From positions 19,516,001 to 19,580,000 of the forward strand of contig JARWIR010000008.1 in the NCBI GenBank assembly GCA_029959085.1: 64,000 nucleotides of DNA. Reading direction: 5' to 3'. Position 1 is the stretch's first letter. Each line of letters begins with the position of its first letter. The position numbers and the translations under genes were made by a program. The DNA comes from Nemophila menziesii (taxonomy: Eukaryota; Streptophyta; Magnoliopsida; Boraginales; Hydrophyllaceae). The notes under the pieces are model-generated. The model did not search any database, had not been told where the DNA came from, and worked only from the letters and a program-made list of their open reading frames with translations. Shown in pieces: positions 11,912 through 24,139 of the stretch.

Positions 11912-12424
11912 AAGTGGGTTAAGCCTGTAGGTTGGAATAAGCTCAATATATATGGTAGCTATGATGAACACAGAGGTGTAGCGGGCATTGAAGGAATCAT
12001 AGTGGATAAAAACGGTATGTTTTTAGATAACTTTACTGGTTCGTGCTTAGTGGACTCTCTATTATCTTCAGAGTTGTTCGCTTTGCATTATGGTTTGAAG
12101 TGGGCGGTCAGGAAAGGTTACAAAGATCTCTTCATTGAGACGGTCTCGAAGGAGCTCCATGCGCTAGTGAAGCGAGGTGGGAGCTCAAATTGTCGGTTGT
12201 CTAATATAGGACGAAAGTGCTGGGAAGTGCTACAAGATTATCCTAATTTCATAATGAATCATATCTTCCAGGAAGCTAATCATTGCACGGATAAGCTAGT
12301 CAAGGAAGGAGCATTTGCGCGCACAGAACCCGTGGAGTTGCAAGATCCTCCAGACTACTTTCGAAATTATATTATAAGAGATAAGAATGAATGTGCAACT
12401 GTTAGGATCATATTGGATCCCTAA
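11912..12424 (+). pseudogene. RNase H-like (RVT_3) domain ORF with lost catalytic residues
   Basis: An open frame of about 170 residues begins KWVKPVGWNKLN and shows the plant RNase H-like fold of LINE C-termini and their relatives: first strand NIYGSYDE, then SELFALHYGLKWAV, FIETVSKELHALV, and a late helix near HCTDKLVKEG. In active relatives the first strand has D (usually NVDGSY) and the third motif has ETDS; here these are Y and V, so two catalytic acids appear lost. The frame stays open to a TAA at 12422 and AATAAA-like signals follow. No other LINE domain is upstream; the frame abuts the CACTA end. It may be a LINE scrap or a captured domain. No promoter or start codon is convincing. 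Confidence 0.6.
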
Positions 12425-12954
12425 TAAGATTTTAAACATTTGATAGTCTTATTAACTGTCTTGTAAACCTTAGATGAATAAAAAAAGTCTAATAAAGTAA
12501 TACTCCATGAGCAAATTATTGTTTTTTCTATAAACAATTTACATTACTCAAACGGTTATTAAAAATATAAAATTGTCAACATTGATCCATAAAAGAACAT
12601 ATAGATTATATAATTCCAAGTATGTAAGAATTCGAGAACCAGTCCGTTATTTTATAAAGTATACACATCATATTTATTTTAGATCAAATATTAGTTATAA
12701 TTTTCAAAATATGTACTATGATAATTTATATAATATGTTTAATTCAACGTTCGTGTTTTAAATCTAAAAGATAATAAATAATATTAATATATAAACATAC
12801 AAATCTCTTGTAATAAAATAAATAAATTCAAATATGATTTTATCTAATGAATAAAACTAAATTATGCTATAAATTTCATTTTCTGATATAAATCATAATT
12901 TCTATCGATCAACACTAATTTTTACAATATATATATGTTTGATATATTTATAAA
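12425..12954. other. Very AT-rich stretch, nothing recognised
   Basis: Low-complexity AT-rich DNA with no coding similarity and no terminal repeats that I could find. Confidence 0.5.
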
Positions 12955-13870
12955 TATTGTAATTAAGCAAATGTTATATATTTAATATATATTGTAAAAT
13001 TTGTATAATATTATATTAGTTTCATGTATATTTATAATAAGACGTAAATTTAAGATAAATCTAATTTTTATTTCAAATAAGAGTGGAATGTCATGTTATA
13101 AACAATTTAATTTTTTATTTCAATAACTTACAAATAAAAATAATTCAATTAATTAAAAAATATATTAAAAGCATGATCCTTACCTTAGTTTAACATAATT
13201 TCAACCATAAGATAATAATTTTTTATTTTCAGTATAAACATTTTTACAAATATAAAAGATTTAGTTTAAAGTTTTGTCTACAAATTTCAAATTTCATGAT
13301 TAATACTAAGTCAATTTACATGTTCAAAAAAGTAAAATACGCAAACCACCGTCAACTGGAAGAATAGTTGACGAGTTGAAAACCATGCCTTTCGAATCAT
13401 CCGTCTTTTGGTGAATAATTGCTCTATTTTAGAGCAACCAGACATGGTAGACTCGTTCGAGTTAAAGGAACTAAGTAACTTGACTCTTAGTTGGCTAATA
13501 TGTTAGTTATGGGCGTATGTCACACGATATATTTAATGTTAATTGCTTGTCTTTTTTTTCTTTTTTCTTTTTTCAAAATAATAAATAATTAAATTTGTTT
13601 TTACGATAAAAGTTATCAACTTAGGCTAAACGAAATCAATGGCTAAAGAAAGCTTAACTATGTATTGCCAACACTGAACATGAAATACTCAGGATAGCAT
13701 AGGATCATATATGGTTTAATACTTATGTTTATCTATTTTCAAAAAAAAAAAAAAAATCACAATAATATAATCTTAATTTTAACAACCTTAGTGAATAGAT
13801 AAATTTATATATTTTTGAAAGATTATTGCTTAAAACATCTATATTGCATTTCCTAATAATTTTTTTAAGC
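12955..13870 (+). repeat. Dispersed non-coding repeat, copy 1 (pair with 45600-46440)
   Basis: About 0.9 kb is similar to 45600-46440 in the same orientation. Shared landmarks are the TATAATAAGACGT stretch, AATACGCAAACCACCGT, GGAAGAATAGTTG and TATGTATTGCCAACAC. No coding frame. The pair marks an old non-coding element or segmental duplication whose ends are not resolved. Confidence 0.7.
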
Positions 13871-13984
13871 TTTCAATAATTTATTTTATAAAAAAATATC
13901 TAATAAAGTAATTATTATAAAAGAGAAAATTACCATTTAAGTCACAAAACTAATAATAATATCCCTCTTCCCTTTCATTTAAGT

Positions 13985-14243
13985 CTCCCTCCGTTCCATT
14001 TAAATTGTCCACTCACTAAAATTAATGTTCCAAATATATTGTCCACTTAAAAGTTCAAGACACTTTTTTTACTACTTTTTCCACTATTACCCTTATTAAA
14101 ATATTAAAATTTATATTTCCAATACACGTTTAAGATATCAAGATACTTTATTAGAGGTATTTTTGTAATGGTGAATGCATTTATTATGTTTCTTAATATA
14201 TGTGAAAAACCAAATTGATAAATTTAGTGGAACGGAGAAAGTA
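13985..14243. mobile_element. Stowaway-like MITE, degraded
   Basis: The left end CTCCCTCCGTTCC matches the classic plant Stowaway terminal motif. The right end, read inward, is TACTTTCTCCGTTCC. Internal segments with TTGTCCACT fit the family. Length is about 259 bp. A clean TA duplication is not visible, so the boundary is approximate. Confidence 0.55.
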
Positions 14244-14480
14244 AAAAATTATTTATACCATATATACCCTTATTTTAAGTTTAATATAATATACAAAATA
14301 TTTGTTTCTCATCCGTTACAAAACAAAAAACTTTGTTCTCGTATTTCTCATCAGAGCCGCCATCACAGAATCGCCATCAGAGCCGCCATCAACTGCCGCC
14401 AAACACCGCCGTCATCAACACCGCCGTCAACACCTCAATCGATCTTCTTTTCTGGTTTTTGAGACAAAAAACTACCGAAA

Positions 14481-14725
14481 GAGTCCATCGTCGATCCTAC
14501 CACTGAGCAGATTATCGGAGATATACCTGCTGCCCCAACTGAAGGTGTGGACATTGCTGTAGAAGCTGATCGAAAAGCTCTGTCGCGGAACAGAGGTAAA
14601 GACTGGTCAACGGCTTCTGGAGCCCATCGTGCCATGTATTTGCGAGCTATTGCTGCTAAGGTTACTGATAGAAAGTCTCAATTAGCAAATCTTGGAGCCA
14701 TTGATAACCGAAAGCCTCTAGCAAG
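14481..14725 (+). pseudogene. ALDH10 (aminoaldehyde/betaine aldehyde dehydrogenase) N-terminal fragment
   Basis: The frame reads [20 protein letters not shown], then [32 protein letters not shown] and [16 protein letters not shown]. This is the N-terminal NAD-binding part of plant ALDH10 enzymes, which oxidise aminoaldehydes such as betaine aldehyde. Only about 80 residues are present; similarity ends after the KPL motif and the catalytic domain is absent. No intron is seen inside. It is a gene scrap, lying just 5' of another gene's exons on the same strand, so the two may have been brought together by one rearrangement. Confidence 0.75.
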
Positions 14726-15401
14726 GCTTCTTTATTATTTGAAATTCTCTACCCAAATACATACAACATCCATCACTATTAAAGCAAAAGGAGCGAATCG
14801 TAACGTGGGTGAATAAGGAGCAACTTGAGTCTTCACTTACTGCTAAGCTTAATCAATCTTATCTTGTGTATGTGTTATTTTGAGTAGTCAATGTAGGTAA
14901 GGTTTTGGAGGGAGAGATATTGAAGGTTTTGTCTTGTTGTTGATGTTATCAATTGGAGATGAATTTGAAAAAAATGAAGCAGAGGTAGAGTTAGAGGTAG
15001 AAGAAGAGAACGAGAAAGGAAAGGTGGTAAAATTAATGGAAGGAGTGGCATCAATAGCACTGCTACCGAGTGGGTCCATCTCTGGCCATTTCATTCACCT
15101 TCCCAATTCCATTGGCTATGGCCTCCATGGCACTGGTACCCAAACTCTCTTCATACATTTCCCAAATTACTTTAATCCCCCCTAAATGTTAAAGTACCTA
15201 CCTTTTTGAATATTAATGATGTGATATGAAACAAAAGAATTGGCGTGTGAAAGGGAGTGCAACAGGGGTGAGGATTACTGATTGACGAAGCTTACGATAA
15301 TAGATTACAATGTGAGTCTTATTTTATTACAATTAATTCCTTAGGTTTATATATAATGGTCCATCCATCCTATGTAATGTTACAAAACAAGAGAGAACGA
15401 G

Positions 15402-16953
15402 TGGTGTCGCCTAGGGTGTGATTAAAATAAGATAAATATAAGTCAAGAAAACTACGCACTCTCACCCTAGAAAGGCACAGTACTGCAAGTATTACAGGAC
15501 GTATGCAAGTTTTAGTCGATAAGTTGTGTACGTTCTCAGGGACTTAGTGTGCTAGTCGAATGGGTAGCAATAACGAGTGAGAAGTAAATAATTAAAAGAC
15601 AGAAAATAAAAGGAATAAAATAGAGAGTAAATTTCGAAATACTAAATTAAACTAAGAAAATAAAGACAATAAAATAAATACGAAGAATATGAGATAAGAA
15701 TTATAACTTAGGTTTTGCTGGTATGCACTAATCCTTCTAATTCTTTCTATTAAATCTAGTTAATAAGGGAGATAATTAGCTCTTGTATACTTAGTCAGGA
15801 TTCTAAATTCCCATACCTTAGACCTTGAGAGCGACTAAGGGGGTTACGGACACACCACGAGGCTGGTTCAAATAGGGTTATCAAACGCTACTAAGGCCCT
15901 AAGCAATCAATTTCCATACATGGTGATAGTGATTAAATTATACCCTAATGACTATCTAGTTAGAATCAGTGTTGTCTGGACTAATATCGACACTAGACGT
16001 TATGTGGTGTTTCAATAATTAGACACCCAGCTAAGGTGATCATCTAACTACTATTAAGGTAATCCTATACTCGTGCACTAGCAAGGAAAACAGTCATTAA
16101 ATCAAAACACATAAACAAATATAAAGGTAAGCAGCTAATATCATATTAAAACATGTAATTCCCAAAGAAACTTAGATAGAAAGAAATTAGGATTCATAGT
16201 TTATACATGATGCAAAACCCAAGCTATGAGAAGTTTAGTTCATACCTGAAGGAAATAAACTAAAAGAAATAATAAAGGACATCATCTTGCTCTCTACAAT
16301 AACTTGGAAAAATAAAACCTTAAGAACTAATTACTATGAGGCAAGGATGATTTACAAGTGATATAAGGGTGTATTTATAGGTGTTTAAAAGACCTAATTC
16401 GTTTTCTTGGAGGAAAAGGTAAGTAATGGACTCCAAGCCCAACTCAAAATCGTAACCCTAAAAACATAAAATCAGGCCCGTTTTTCTTTAGGTCCTAGCA
16501 GCTTCAATACTCATCCGTTTGACGCATATGAGTACACCAAATTCATCGTATCGGAAAGATATTCAACTTTTCTCTTGACCGTTTCTCCAAATTCTACACC
16601 GTTTTTGAGATATAAGCTTATTTGTGGTCGTAGGTGCAGAAATTCAGGATTAAGGCAGCTTTTCCTTTTCCATGTTTTTAGTTTTTGTTTCCTTATCTCC
16701 AATTTCCATGCTTATCTCTTTCCATATCTTGTAGTCTTTGACTTGGACTCTAATTAATCTCCATAATTATCTTTAAAGCTTCACATTAAATAAATAATTA
16801 AGCCCAATATGCTCTAAAAATATTATTTTACTAAATCAAGACTAAAAATAGAAAAGTGCACTATTTCTCAAGAAAAACGATTAGAAAGACTTATAAATCA
16901 CTAAAAATGATGTCTCATCTTAATATAAATCTATCACAAATGAGGAGACGTCA
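15402..16953 (-). repeat. 3' LTR of element B
   Basis: About 1552 bp; the + strand text starts TGGTGTCGCC and ends GAGACGTCA, so on the element strand it runs TG to CA. Highly similar to 39567-41116, with only scattered differences by eye. The purine-rich GAGTTGGGGGTCT-type tract sits next to it in related copies (here one base changed). Confidence 0.9.
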
Positions 16954-18604
16954 AGACCCCCAAATCAAAGTTGTATCGTCCCGATACAATAAAGATAAAA
17001 ACAAAGGGAAGTCTATAAATACACACTTATGGAATTTTCAGCACAATGGGAAGAACGTAGCAGAATATATAGAATAGACATAAAGCAACAACTCAGAAAA
17101 TTTCATGCAATAATATTCATAAACTACATACCTGTACACTTCTCATATCCATAGTCAATACAGCTTGCATTCAAGATCAGATTAGTTTCGCAATGTAAGA
17201 AGGATTGGGGCTTAACTCAGTTCCCCAAGAAAGCTATATATTGTTCATCGAACTTCACTAGTATCCAAAGATCCACTTAACTACTCTCTAATGGCTCAAT
17301 CACTTCTCAATTACATAGCAACGAATTTAGAATCCTGATAGTATATTTGGATAATTTAGAGTGAGCTTTTGGCTCTCTCCTCACTAGCCATCAACGAATC
17401 GCCCTAGAGCTTGAGTTACTCTCATAAACGTTTCTCACTCAACCCAATGAATTCCTTGATGCACAATTTAGCATTCCCGATAACTCAATTAAAGCATAAG
17501 ATGTTCACATAAAAATTCCACTTTGCCGGTCCGAATATATATTTTTTCTTTTCAAATCAATTTTTCTTTTTATATAGCCATGACTCTCTTTTTAATGATG
17601 AGATATCACGCTATTTTCTCATATATATATATTTTTTCTTTTTGTGCCCTTGTTGGCAAATTTAGCTCGTAGCTTCTTTTTCATTCACTATCCCGGCAAA
17701 GGGTTACAATAAAAATTTGTGAATCATCATCAATATAAAGAACAGAGCACAATTAATATGCTCAAAAATCCCATCCCAATAATATTTCCCATAATGGTGG
17801 ACCCACCACCCCAAACTCAAGCTCTAAAACAACTGTCTATGCATCACGACTCGAGTGCGGGTCATATGGAAAAGTCCTATAATCTAAAGGGATATGACTT
17901 ATAACGTGTTTCAATAAAAAGATGTAGAAAGGCTAGAAGGGGCTGAGAAGGATATAGCATATAAAATCAAAATAACAAGGTGAGAAGGTATAAAAAGGCT
18001 TCAAGTGGCTTCAAATATGAAAGAACCGCCTTAATCACTTTCTACACTATGTAATTTCGTTATATTCTTACCTTTATCACTTTCATCAAATGGTTTTGTC
18101 AACTAGCTTGGATCTCACGGCCTACACACTTCTCAAGGTTCCCTGAGATCGAACATACTTTCTATCGCATTGCTCACTAATCTTTTCTTTACTATCAACG
18201 TGTGTTTTCATGCAAATACTCAAAGCATACAAATAACATAGCTCATAAACATACTACTTACTATCATCAATTCACTGAGCTTATGCTTTCAAACTATTAA
18301 ACACATTCTACATCTAATTCCCATGTATCAAAAATTTTAGTTTCAACCTAAAAACAGAAAAATGGAGATGAGAGACAACGAATCCCCACACCCCCAACTC
18401 AAAAATGAGCCGTGTCCCCACGACTCGAAATAGACTCGAAACAGAAATAAAATTAGCAGATAAAAGTATTTACAGAAATGGTAAGGAAGAAAGAGATCAT
18501 ACTCTTGAGGCTTATTGCCTCGTATTATTGATATCCAAGGTAGGATTTGCTCTATCTTTCGTTAATCGCTCAAGGAGTTTCATGATGTGCACTTGATTAG
18601 CGTT
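16954..18604 (-). other. Element B 3' untranslated region
   Basis: Non-coding interior between the accessory ORF and the 3' LTR. It matches 22553-24139 of element A closely along its length, including the segment with CCCTTGTTGGCAAA and the CACCCCCAACTCAAAAATGAG block near 18390. No coding frame of note. Confidence 0.7.
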
Positions 18605-19720
18605 GATTTGTGCCACATCATTGGCTAAGGAAGTTTGAGCTGCTTTGAATTTGTTTAAACGCTCCTTCATCTTCTCTTGCTAACTTTGCTCCTTTTCTTC
18701 TTTCGAGATTTGCGTAAAAATCGATCCTCTCAAGACTTTCATGATCCAAGCATTATCCATATAACTCGTCTTAAACTCGAGTTTCTCTTCTTCACCCAAT
18801 GTAACATTCGCTTTTTGCACAAGACACGTGATCATAGTAGGAAATTTAACATTATAAACTGATTTTAGAGAGATCGAAAATCGCATCACCTCCTCATAGA
18901 TCAACTGTGCCACATCCACTTCTTCTCCTCTGAAAATACAATCCAAAAGTAGAGCGTTCTTCTTAGCCACATCTAAAGTTCATGTGTTCCCAAAGACATT
19001 AGGAATAAGGAAATCGTGCCAAACTCTCGCATCCGGTTGAAGATATTCGTAAGGCCAAGGTGCCTTCAATTCTCCCTTATGTGATTGCACTTTCTCCTTG
19101 TCTAAAACATGCTCAAAAATTAATTCCTCATCAAAGATTTGTCGTTTAGCAATCGCTTCACTAAACTTGCAAGGTCCAATTAATTTCTTAAACTGGAAGT
19201 GGTTTCTAATCTCATCAACTGTGAAAGGAACTAACTTTCCTCTAATCGAAACACAACCTTCACTATCTCGGCTAAAGAGGCCTAAATAGAATTCCAAAAC
19301 TAACTCATGACATAATTCAGAACGTCTTACCATGAATGTAGACCAACCCAATTTTTCACCAAGCTCTAAGAATCTCTTATACTCTCCTGTACCAACTTCT
19401 TCATTGAATATTTTCTCATAAGCAAAAGGTAGCTCTTTTAATTGTTTCTCTGCAGAAGCTATCAAGGCCTTTGAAGCTTTATCCATGGGTGTAAGACCTT
19501 TGAACAAAAGAGGTTGTGTTCTCTTTTTGGAATAAAATAAAACTTTTTTACCCGTTAAATCGAACATAGCCGGCTTACCTCCTTCTTCAACATCGATTTT
19601 ACCCTTTGAATTTGAACTAGAACCTTCGTTATTTGATTTCTTCTGAATCAAACCCAATACCTTGCTTTTCTTCACCTCCCTCTTGTTAGATAATGTTTCT
19701 ATTCTTTTAGTCATCTTCAA
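18605..19720 (-). pseudogene. Accessory ORF of element B (putative plant transposon protein type), two stops
   Basis: Homologous end to end with the intact 394-residue ORF of element A at 24140-25324. The frame opens MKMTKRIETLSNKREVKKSK and includes LGEKLGWSTFMVRRSELCHE, VLEFYLGLFSRD and IRGKLVPFTVDEIRNHFQF. A TGA at 18980-18982 (after NVFGNT, replacing an R codon in A) and a TAG near 18680 (replacing W) interrupt it, while the reading frame is otherwise kept. This domain resembles the Pfam family named putative plant transposon protein, found in accessory ORFs of plant retroelements; its biochemical role is unknown. Confidence 0.75.
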
Positions 19721-20149
19721 TTGACACCCAACTCAAAGCTTTAACAACTCTTGAAATTTGAACTTTAGAATTTTTGGTTGAATAAGCTTAATTTGGCTTA
19801 GGAAAGGTGAATTGATTATGAATCTCTATGTGGGTAAGATGAAGTTTTGATGAATTGGCTTGGATTTAAGAAATTTTAGGATGGATTTTGAAAATTTAAG
19901 CTTTTAATTCTTCAATTCAATGTGTTTGGTGAGAATTGGGTGCTTGAATTTTCTTTGTAATGGTGTGGAGAGAATATTTGATGTGTTTTTATGATGATTG
20001 GGTAGTGTTTTGATGTTTGGGGAAGGTTTATATGAGCTTTAATGGAGTTGGGAGAGGTTTGGAGAAGAAAGAGAGGATTAAAGATTAGCAATTTCAGAAT
20101 AAAAACCCACCTCTTGCTTCTTATAAACAAAAACACATCTTTTTTCTCT

Positions 20150-20520
20150 CTCCAGCGGCATCGAGCGGTATACCGGTACTGGAGCTTTGCTGATTCCCGA
20201 GTTACGTCAAAATACCCGAGTCCTCTACACGTGGGCACGGGTTTTCTTCTGACCGGTATACCGGCGCTAGGGCCCGGCATACTGGTGCTGGAACTTTTCG
20301 AATTGGGACCTCTCGGTAATGAACGCGTGGTGATACCCGTGGACACGGGTTTTCTCTAGCCGGCTTACCGGTGATTTCTCCGGCATACCGGTCTTGATAG
20401 CTTTCGATTTTGGACCTCTCGGTAAAGAACTCGTGGCCCACCCCGTGGGCTTGGGTTTTCTGCTCGCCGGTATACCGGAAAAATCCGTCGGTATGCCGGT
20501 GAGGCAGTCTGAATATATCC
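20150..20520. repeat. GC-rich island of CCGGTATACCGG repeats (element B)
   Basis: At least seven variants of the palindrome CCGGTATACCGG (CCGGCATACCGG, CCGGCTTACCGG and so on) alternate with copies of ACACGGGTTTT or GGCTTGGGTTTT. The island is far richer in GC than its surroundings. Its position between the tail ORF and the accessory ORF equals that of a different GC-rich repeat in element A at 25745-26140. Confidence 0.8.
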
Positions 20521-20732
20521 AAAATTCGCGTTTTTCCTCCCGAACTCGATTTTTCTAACACCTAAACATCAAAAACACTAATACCTTTCTCAAATATGCA
20601 ATATCAATTAAAAAACAACTAAATTAAACATAAACTAAAAAATGTAAAAGACATAAAAACTAAAAAACTGCGGGTTGTCTCCCGTACAACACTTTTATTT
20701 AACGTCTTTCTAAGTTAGACGCGTTACCTCTA

Positions 20733-21029
20733 TCAAGATTTGCGAATATAACCTCCCCAACAACGAGTTAGGCTATGAACGTCAACTAATCTGCGCTTGA
20801 TCCCCTTCTTGGGTCGGATTTCTATCACCTTAGCTGAAACAACCTTAGTGACAATGAATGGTCCCATTCACGAGTCTTTGAAACTACGTGGCCTATTCTC
20901 GCGTTTGTGAGCTTTCCATAGTACTTCATGGCCAACCCCAAACTCAATGTTTGGCTCAGTATCCACAGGATTTAAGTGGATATTCTCAGGAGGGACTTTG
21001 TGATGTGAAAGGTTGTGGATGACAGGAAC
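20733..21029 (-). pseudogene. C-terminal tail of element B polyprotein
   Basis: Matches the last 100 or so residues of the element A protease ORF: SHHKVPPE, FGVGHEVLWKAHKRENRPRS, MGPFIVTK and SLTRCWGGYIRKS. Such a segment normally follows integrase in Gypsy polyproteins. One in-frame TGA replaces the W before MGPF. It is separated from its upstream protease (ending at 30831) only by the insertion of element A. Confidence 0.75.
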
Positions 21030-21034
21030 GGTGG

Positions 21035-22552
21035 TGGTGTCGCCTAGGGTGTGATAAAAATAAGATTAAATTAAGTCAAGAAACTACGCACTCTCACCCT
21101 AGACAGGCACAGTACTGCAAGTATTACAGGACGTATGCAAGTTTTAACGATAAATAGAGTTCGTTCTCAGGGACTTAAGTGTGTTAATCGCGTGAGTAGA
21201 AATAACAAGTAGAAGTAAATAATTAGAAGACAGTAAATTAAAGGGAACAGATTTCGAGAATAAGAATTAAAACTAAGAAAATAAAGACAATAAAGTAAAA
21301 GATAAGAAATATGAGATGAGAAGTATAGCTCAGGTTTTGCTAGTATGCACTAATCCTTCTAATTCTATCTATAAATCTAGTTAATAAGGGAGAATATTAG
21401 CTCTTGGTATACTTAGTCAGGAATCTAATTTCCCATACCTTAGACCTTGAGAGCGACTAAGGGGGCTACGTCACAACCAGGTGGTGATTTCAAATAGGGT
21501 TATCAAACGCCACTAAGGCCCTAAGCAAATACTGCAATCCTGGTGATATGGTGGTTAAAACAAACCCTAATGACTATCTAGTTAGAAGCATGTTTTGTCA
21601 GAACTACTATAGACACTAGACATTATGTGGTGGTTCAATAGTTAAACACCCTGTCAAGGAGACCATCTAACTACTATTAAAACAATCCTAAAGTGATCAG
21701 TTCTAGGAAAGACATTAAATCAAAACACATAAACAAATATTAAGTAAGAAGCTAATATCAAATTAAAACATATAATTCCCAAAGAAACTTAGATAGAAGA
21801 ATTAGAATTCATAGATTACACATATGCAAAACCCAAGCTATGGGGAGTTTAGTTCATACCTGATGGAAATAAACTAAAAGAAATTACAAAAGACATCATC
21901 TTGCTCTCTACAATGACTAAGAAATAATTATAAGGTTTTCAACTAAGCAAGGATTATTTACAAGTGATATACGGGTGTATTTATAGGTGTTTAGAAGACC
22001 TAATTCGTTTTCTTGAGGAAGAGTTAAGGTAATGGACTTCTAGCCCAACTCAAATTCGTATGGAAATAAAGATAAATACTGCTGGACCGTTTTGAGCATA
22101 TCTTCTTCGTTATTGGTCGGTTTGAGCTCCATAAGATACCAAAAGAATCGCAACAGAATTATCTTGACCCTCAAGAAGGAAATTACCAAAATCGGCCTAT
22201 TTCTTAGGTAAAAACGCATATCTTTGGACGTGTATGCAGAATCCCAGATTTAGGCAGCTTTTCCTTTTCCATCATTTTAGCTTTTGTTTCCTTATCTCCA
22301 ATTACCATGCAAATCTCTTTACATAAGTTGTTGTCTTTGACTTGGACTCTAATTAAGCTCCATAATTATCTTTAAAGCTACACACTAAATAAACAATTAA
22401 ACCCAATATGCTCTAAAAATATTAATTCTACAAATCAAGACTCAAAATAGGAAAGTACACTAAAACTCAAGAAAATCGACATTAATGACTTCTAAATCAC
22501 TTAAAATGATGTCTCATCCTAACATTAATCTATCACAAATGAGGAGACATCA
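21035..22552 (-). repeat. 3' LTR of element A
   Basis: 1518 bp, TG to CA on the element strand, near-identical to 29309-30825. Preceded on the element strand by the purine tract GAGTTGGGGGTCT, the likely plus-strand primer. Confidence 0.92.
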
Positions 22553-24139
22553 AGACCCCCAACTCAAAGTTGTATCGTCCCGATACAATAAAGATAAAAA
22601 CAAAGGGAAGTCTTTAAACACACACTTATAAAATTCTTAACACAAGGGAAAAAGCATAGCAGAGTATATAGAATAAACCTAAAGCACATAACTCAGAAAA
22701 TTTCATGCAATAATATTCATAAACTACATACCTGTACACTTCTCATATCCATAGTCAACACGGCTTGAATTCAAGATCAGATTAGTTTCGCAATGTAAGA
22801 AGGATTGGGACTTTACTCAGTTCCCCAAGAGAGCTATAGATTGTTCATCGACCTCACTAGTTTTCAAAGCTCCACTTAACTACTCTCTAATGGCCCAATC
22901 ACTTCTCAATTACATAACAAAGAATCAAAAGGTCTTTAAGGTTGTAATGTAGGCTTAGGGACGGGTATGATAGTATATTTGGATAATTTGGAGTGAGCTT
23001 TTGGCTCTCTCCTCACTAGCCATCAACGAATTGCCCTAGATCTTGAGTTACTCTCATAAAACGTTTCTCACTCAACCCAATGAAACTTTGATGCACAATT
23101 TAGCATCCCCAATAACCCAATTAAAGCTTAAGATGTTCACATAAAAATTCCACTTTGCCGGTCCGAATATATATATTTTCTTTTCTTATTCAATTCAATT
23201 TTTTATATAGCTATGACGCTCTTAATGTTGAGATATCATGCTAATTTCTCATATACATATTTTTTCTTTTTAATGCCCTTGTTGGCAAAATTAGCTCGTA
23301 GCTTCTTTTTCATTCACTATTACCCCGGCAAAGGGTTACAATACAAATGTGTGAATCATCATCAATATTAAGCACAAAGCACAATTAATAAGCTCAAAAA
23401 TACCATCCCAATAACAATTCCCATAATGGTGGACCCACCACCCCAAACTCAAGCTCTAAAACAACTGTCTATGCATCGCGATTCGAGTGCGGGTCATATG
23501 GAAAAGTCCTAAAATCTAAAGGGATATGGCTTATAACGTGGATTAATAAAAGACTTTAGAAAGGCTAGAAGGGGCTGAGAAGGATATAGCATATAAATTC
23601 AAAAATCACAAGGTGAGAAGGTATGAAAAGGCTTCAAGGGCTTTAAATATGAAAGAACCGCCTTAATCACTTTCTACACTATAATTTCGTTATTTTCTTA
23701 CCTTTAGCACTTTCATCAAATGGTTTTTCAACTAGCTTGGATCTCACGGCCTACACACTTTCAAGGTTCCCTGAGATCGAACATACTTTCTATCGCATTG
23801 CTCACTAATCTTTTCTTTACTATCAACGTGTGTTTTCCTGCAAATACTTAAAGCATACAAATACATAGCTCATAAACATATTACTTACTATCATCAATCT
23901 ACTGAGCTTATGCTTTCAAGCTATTAAACACACTCTACATCTAATTCCCATGTATCAAAAATTTTAATTTCACCCAAAAACAGAAAAATGGAGATGAGAG
24001 ACAACGAATCCCCACACCCCCAACTCAAAAATGAGCCTTGTCCCCACGACTCGAAAAAGACTCGAAAAACAGAAATTAAAATTTGCAGATAAACATATTT
24101 ACAGAAATGGTAAGGAAGAAAGAGAACATACTCTCGAGG
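22553..24139 (-). other. Element A 3' untranslated region
   Basis: Long non-coding interior between the accessory ORF and the 3' LTR, colinear with 16954-18604 of element B. No gene seen. Confidence 0.7.

Noticed and set aside
18980..19720. Accessory ORF as an envelope protein
   Set aside because: No signal peptide, transmembrane segment or cleavage site is visible in either element copy.
20042..20561. Overlapping frames in the GC-rich island of element B
   Set aside because: They arise from the CCGGTATACCGG repeats, and element A has unrelated text at the same place.
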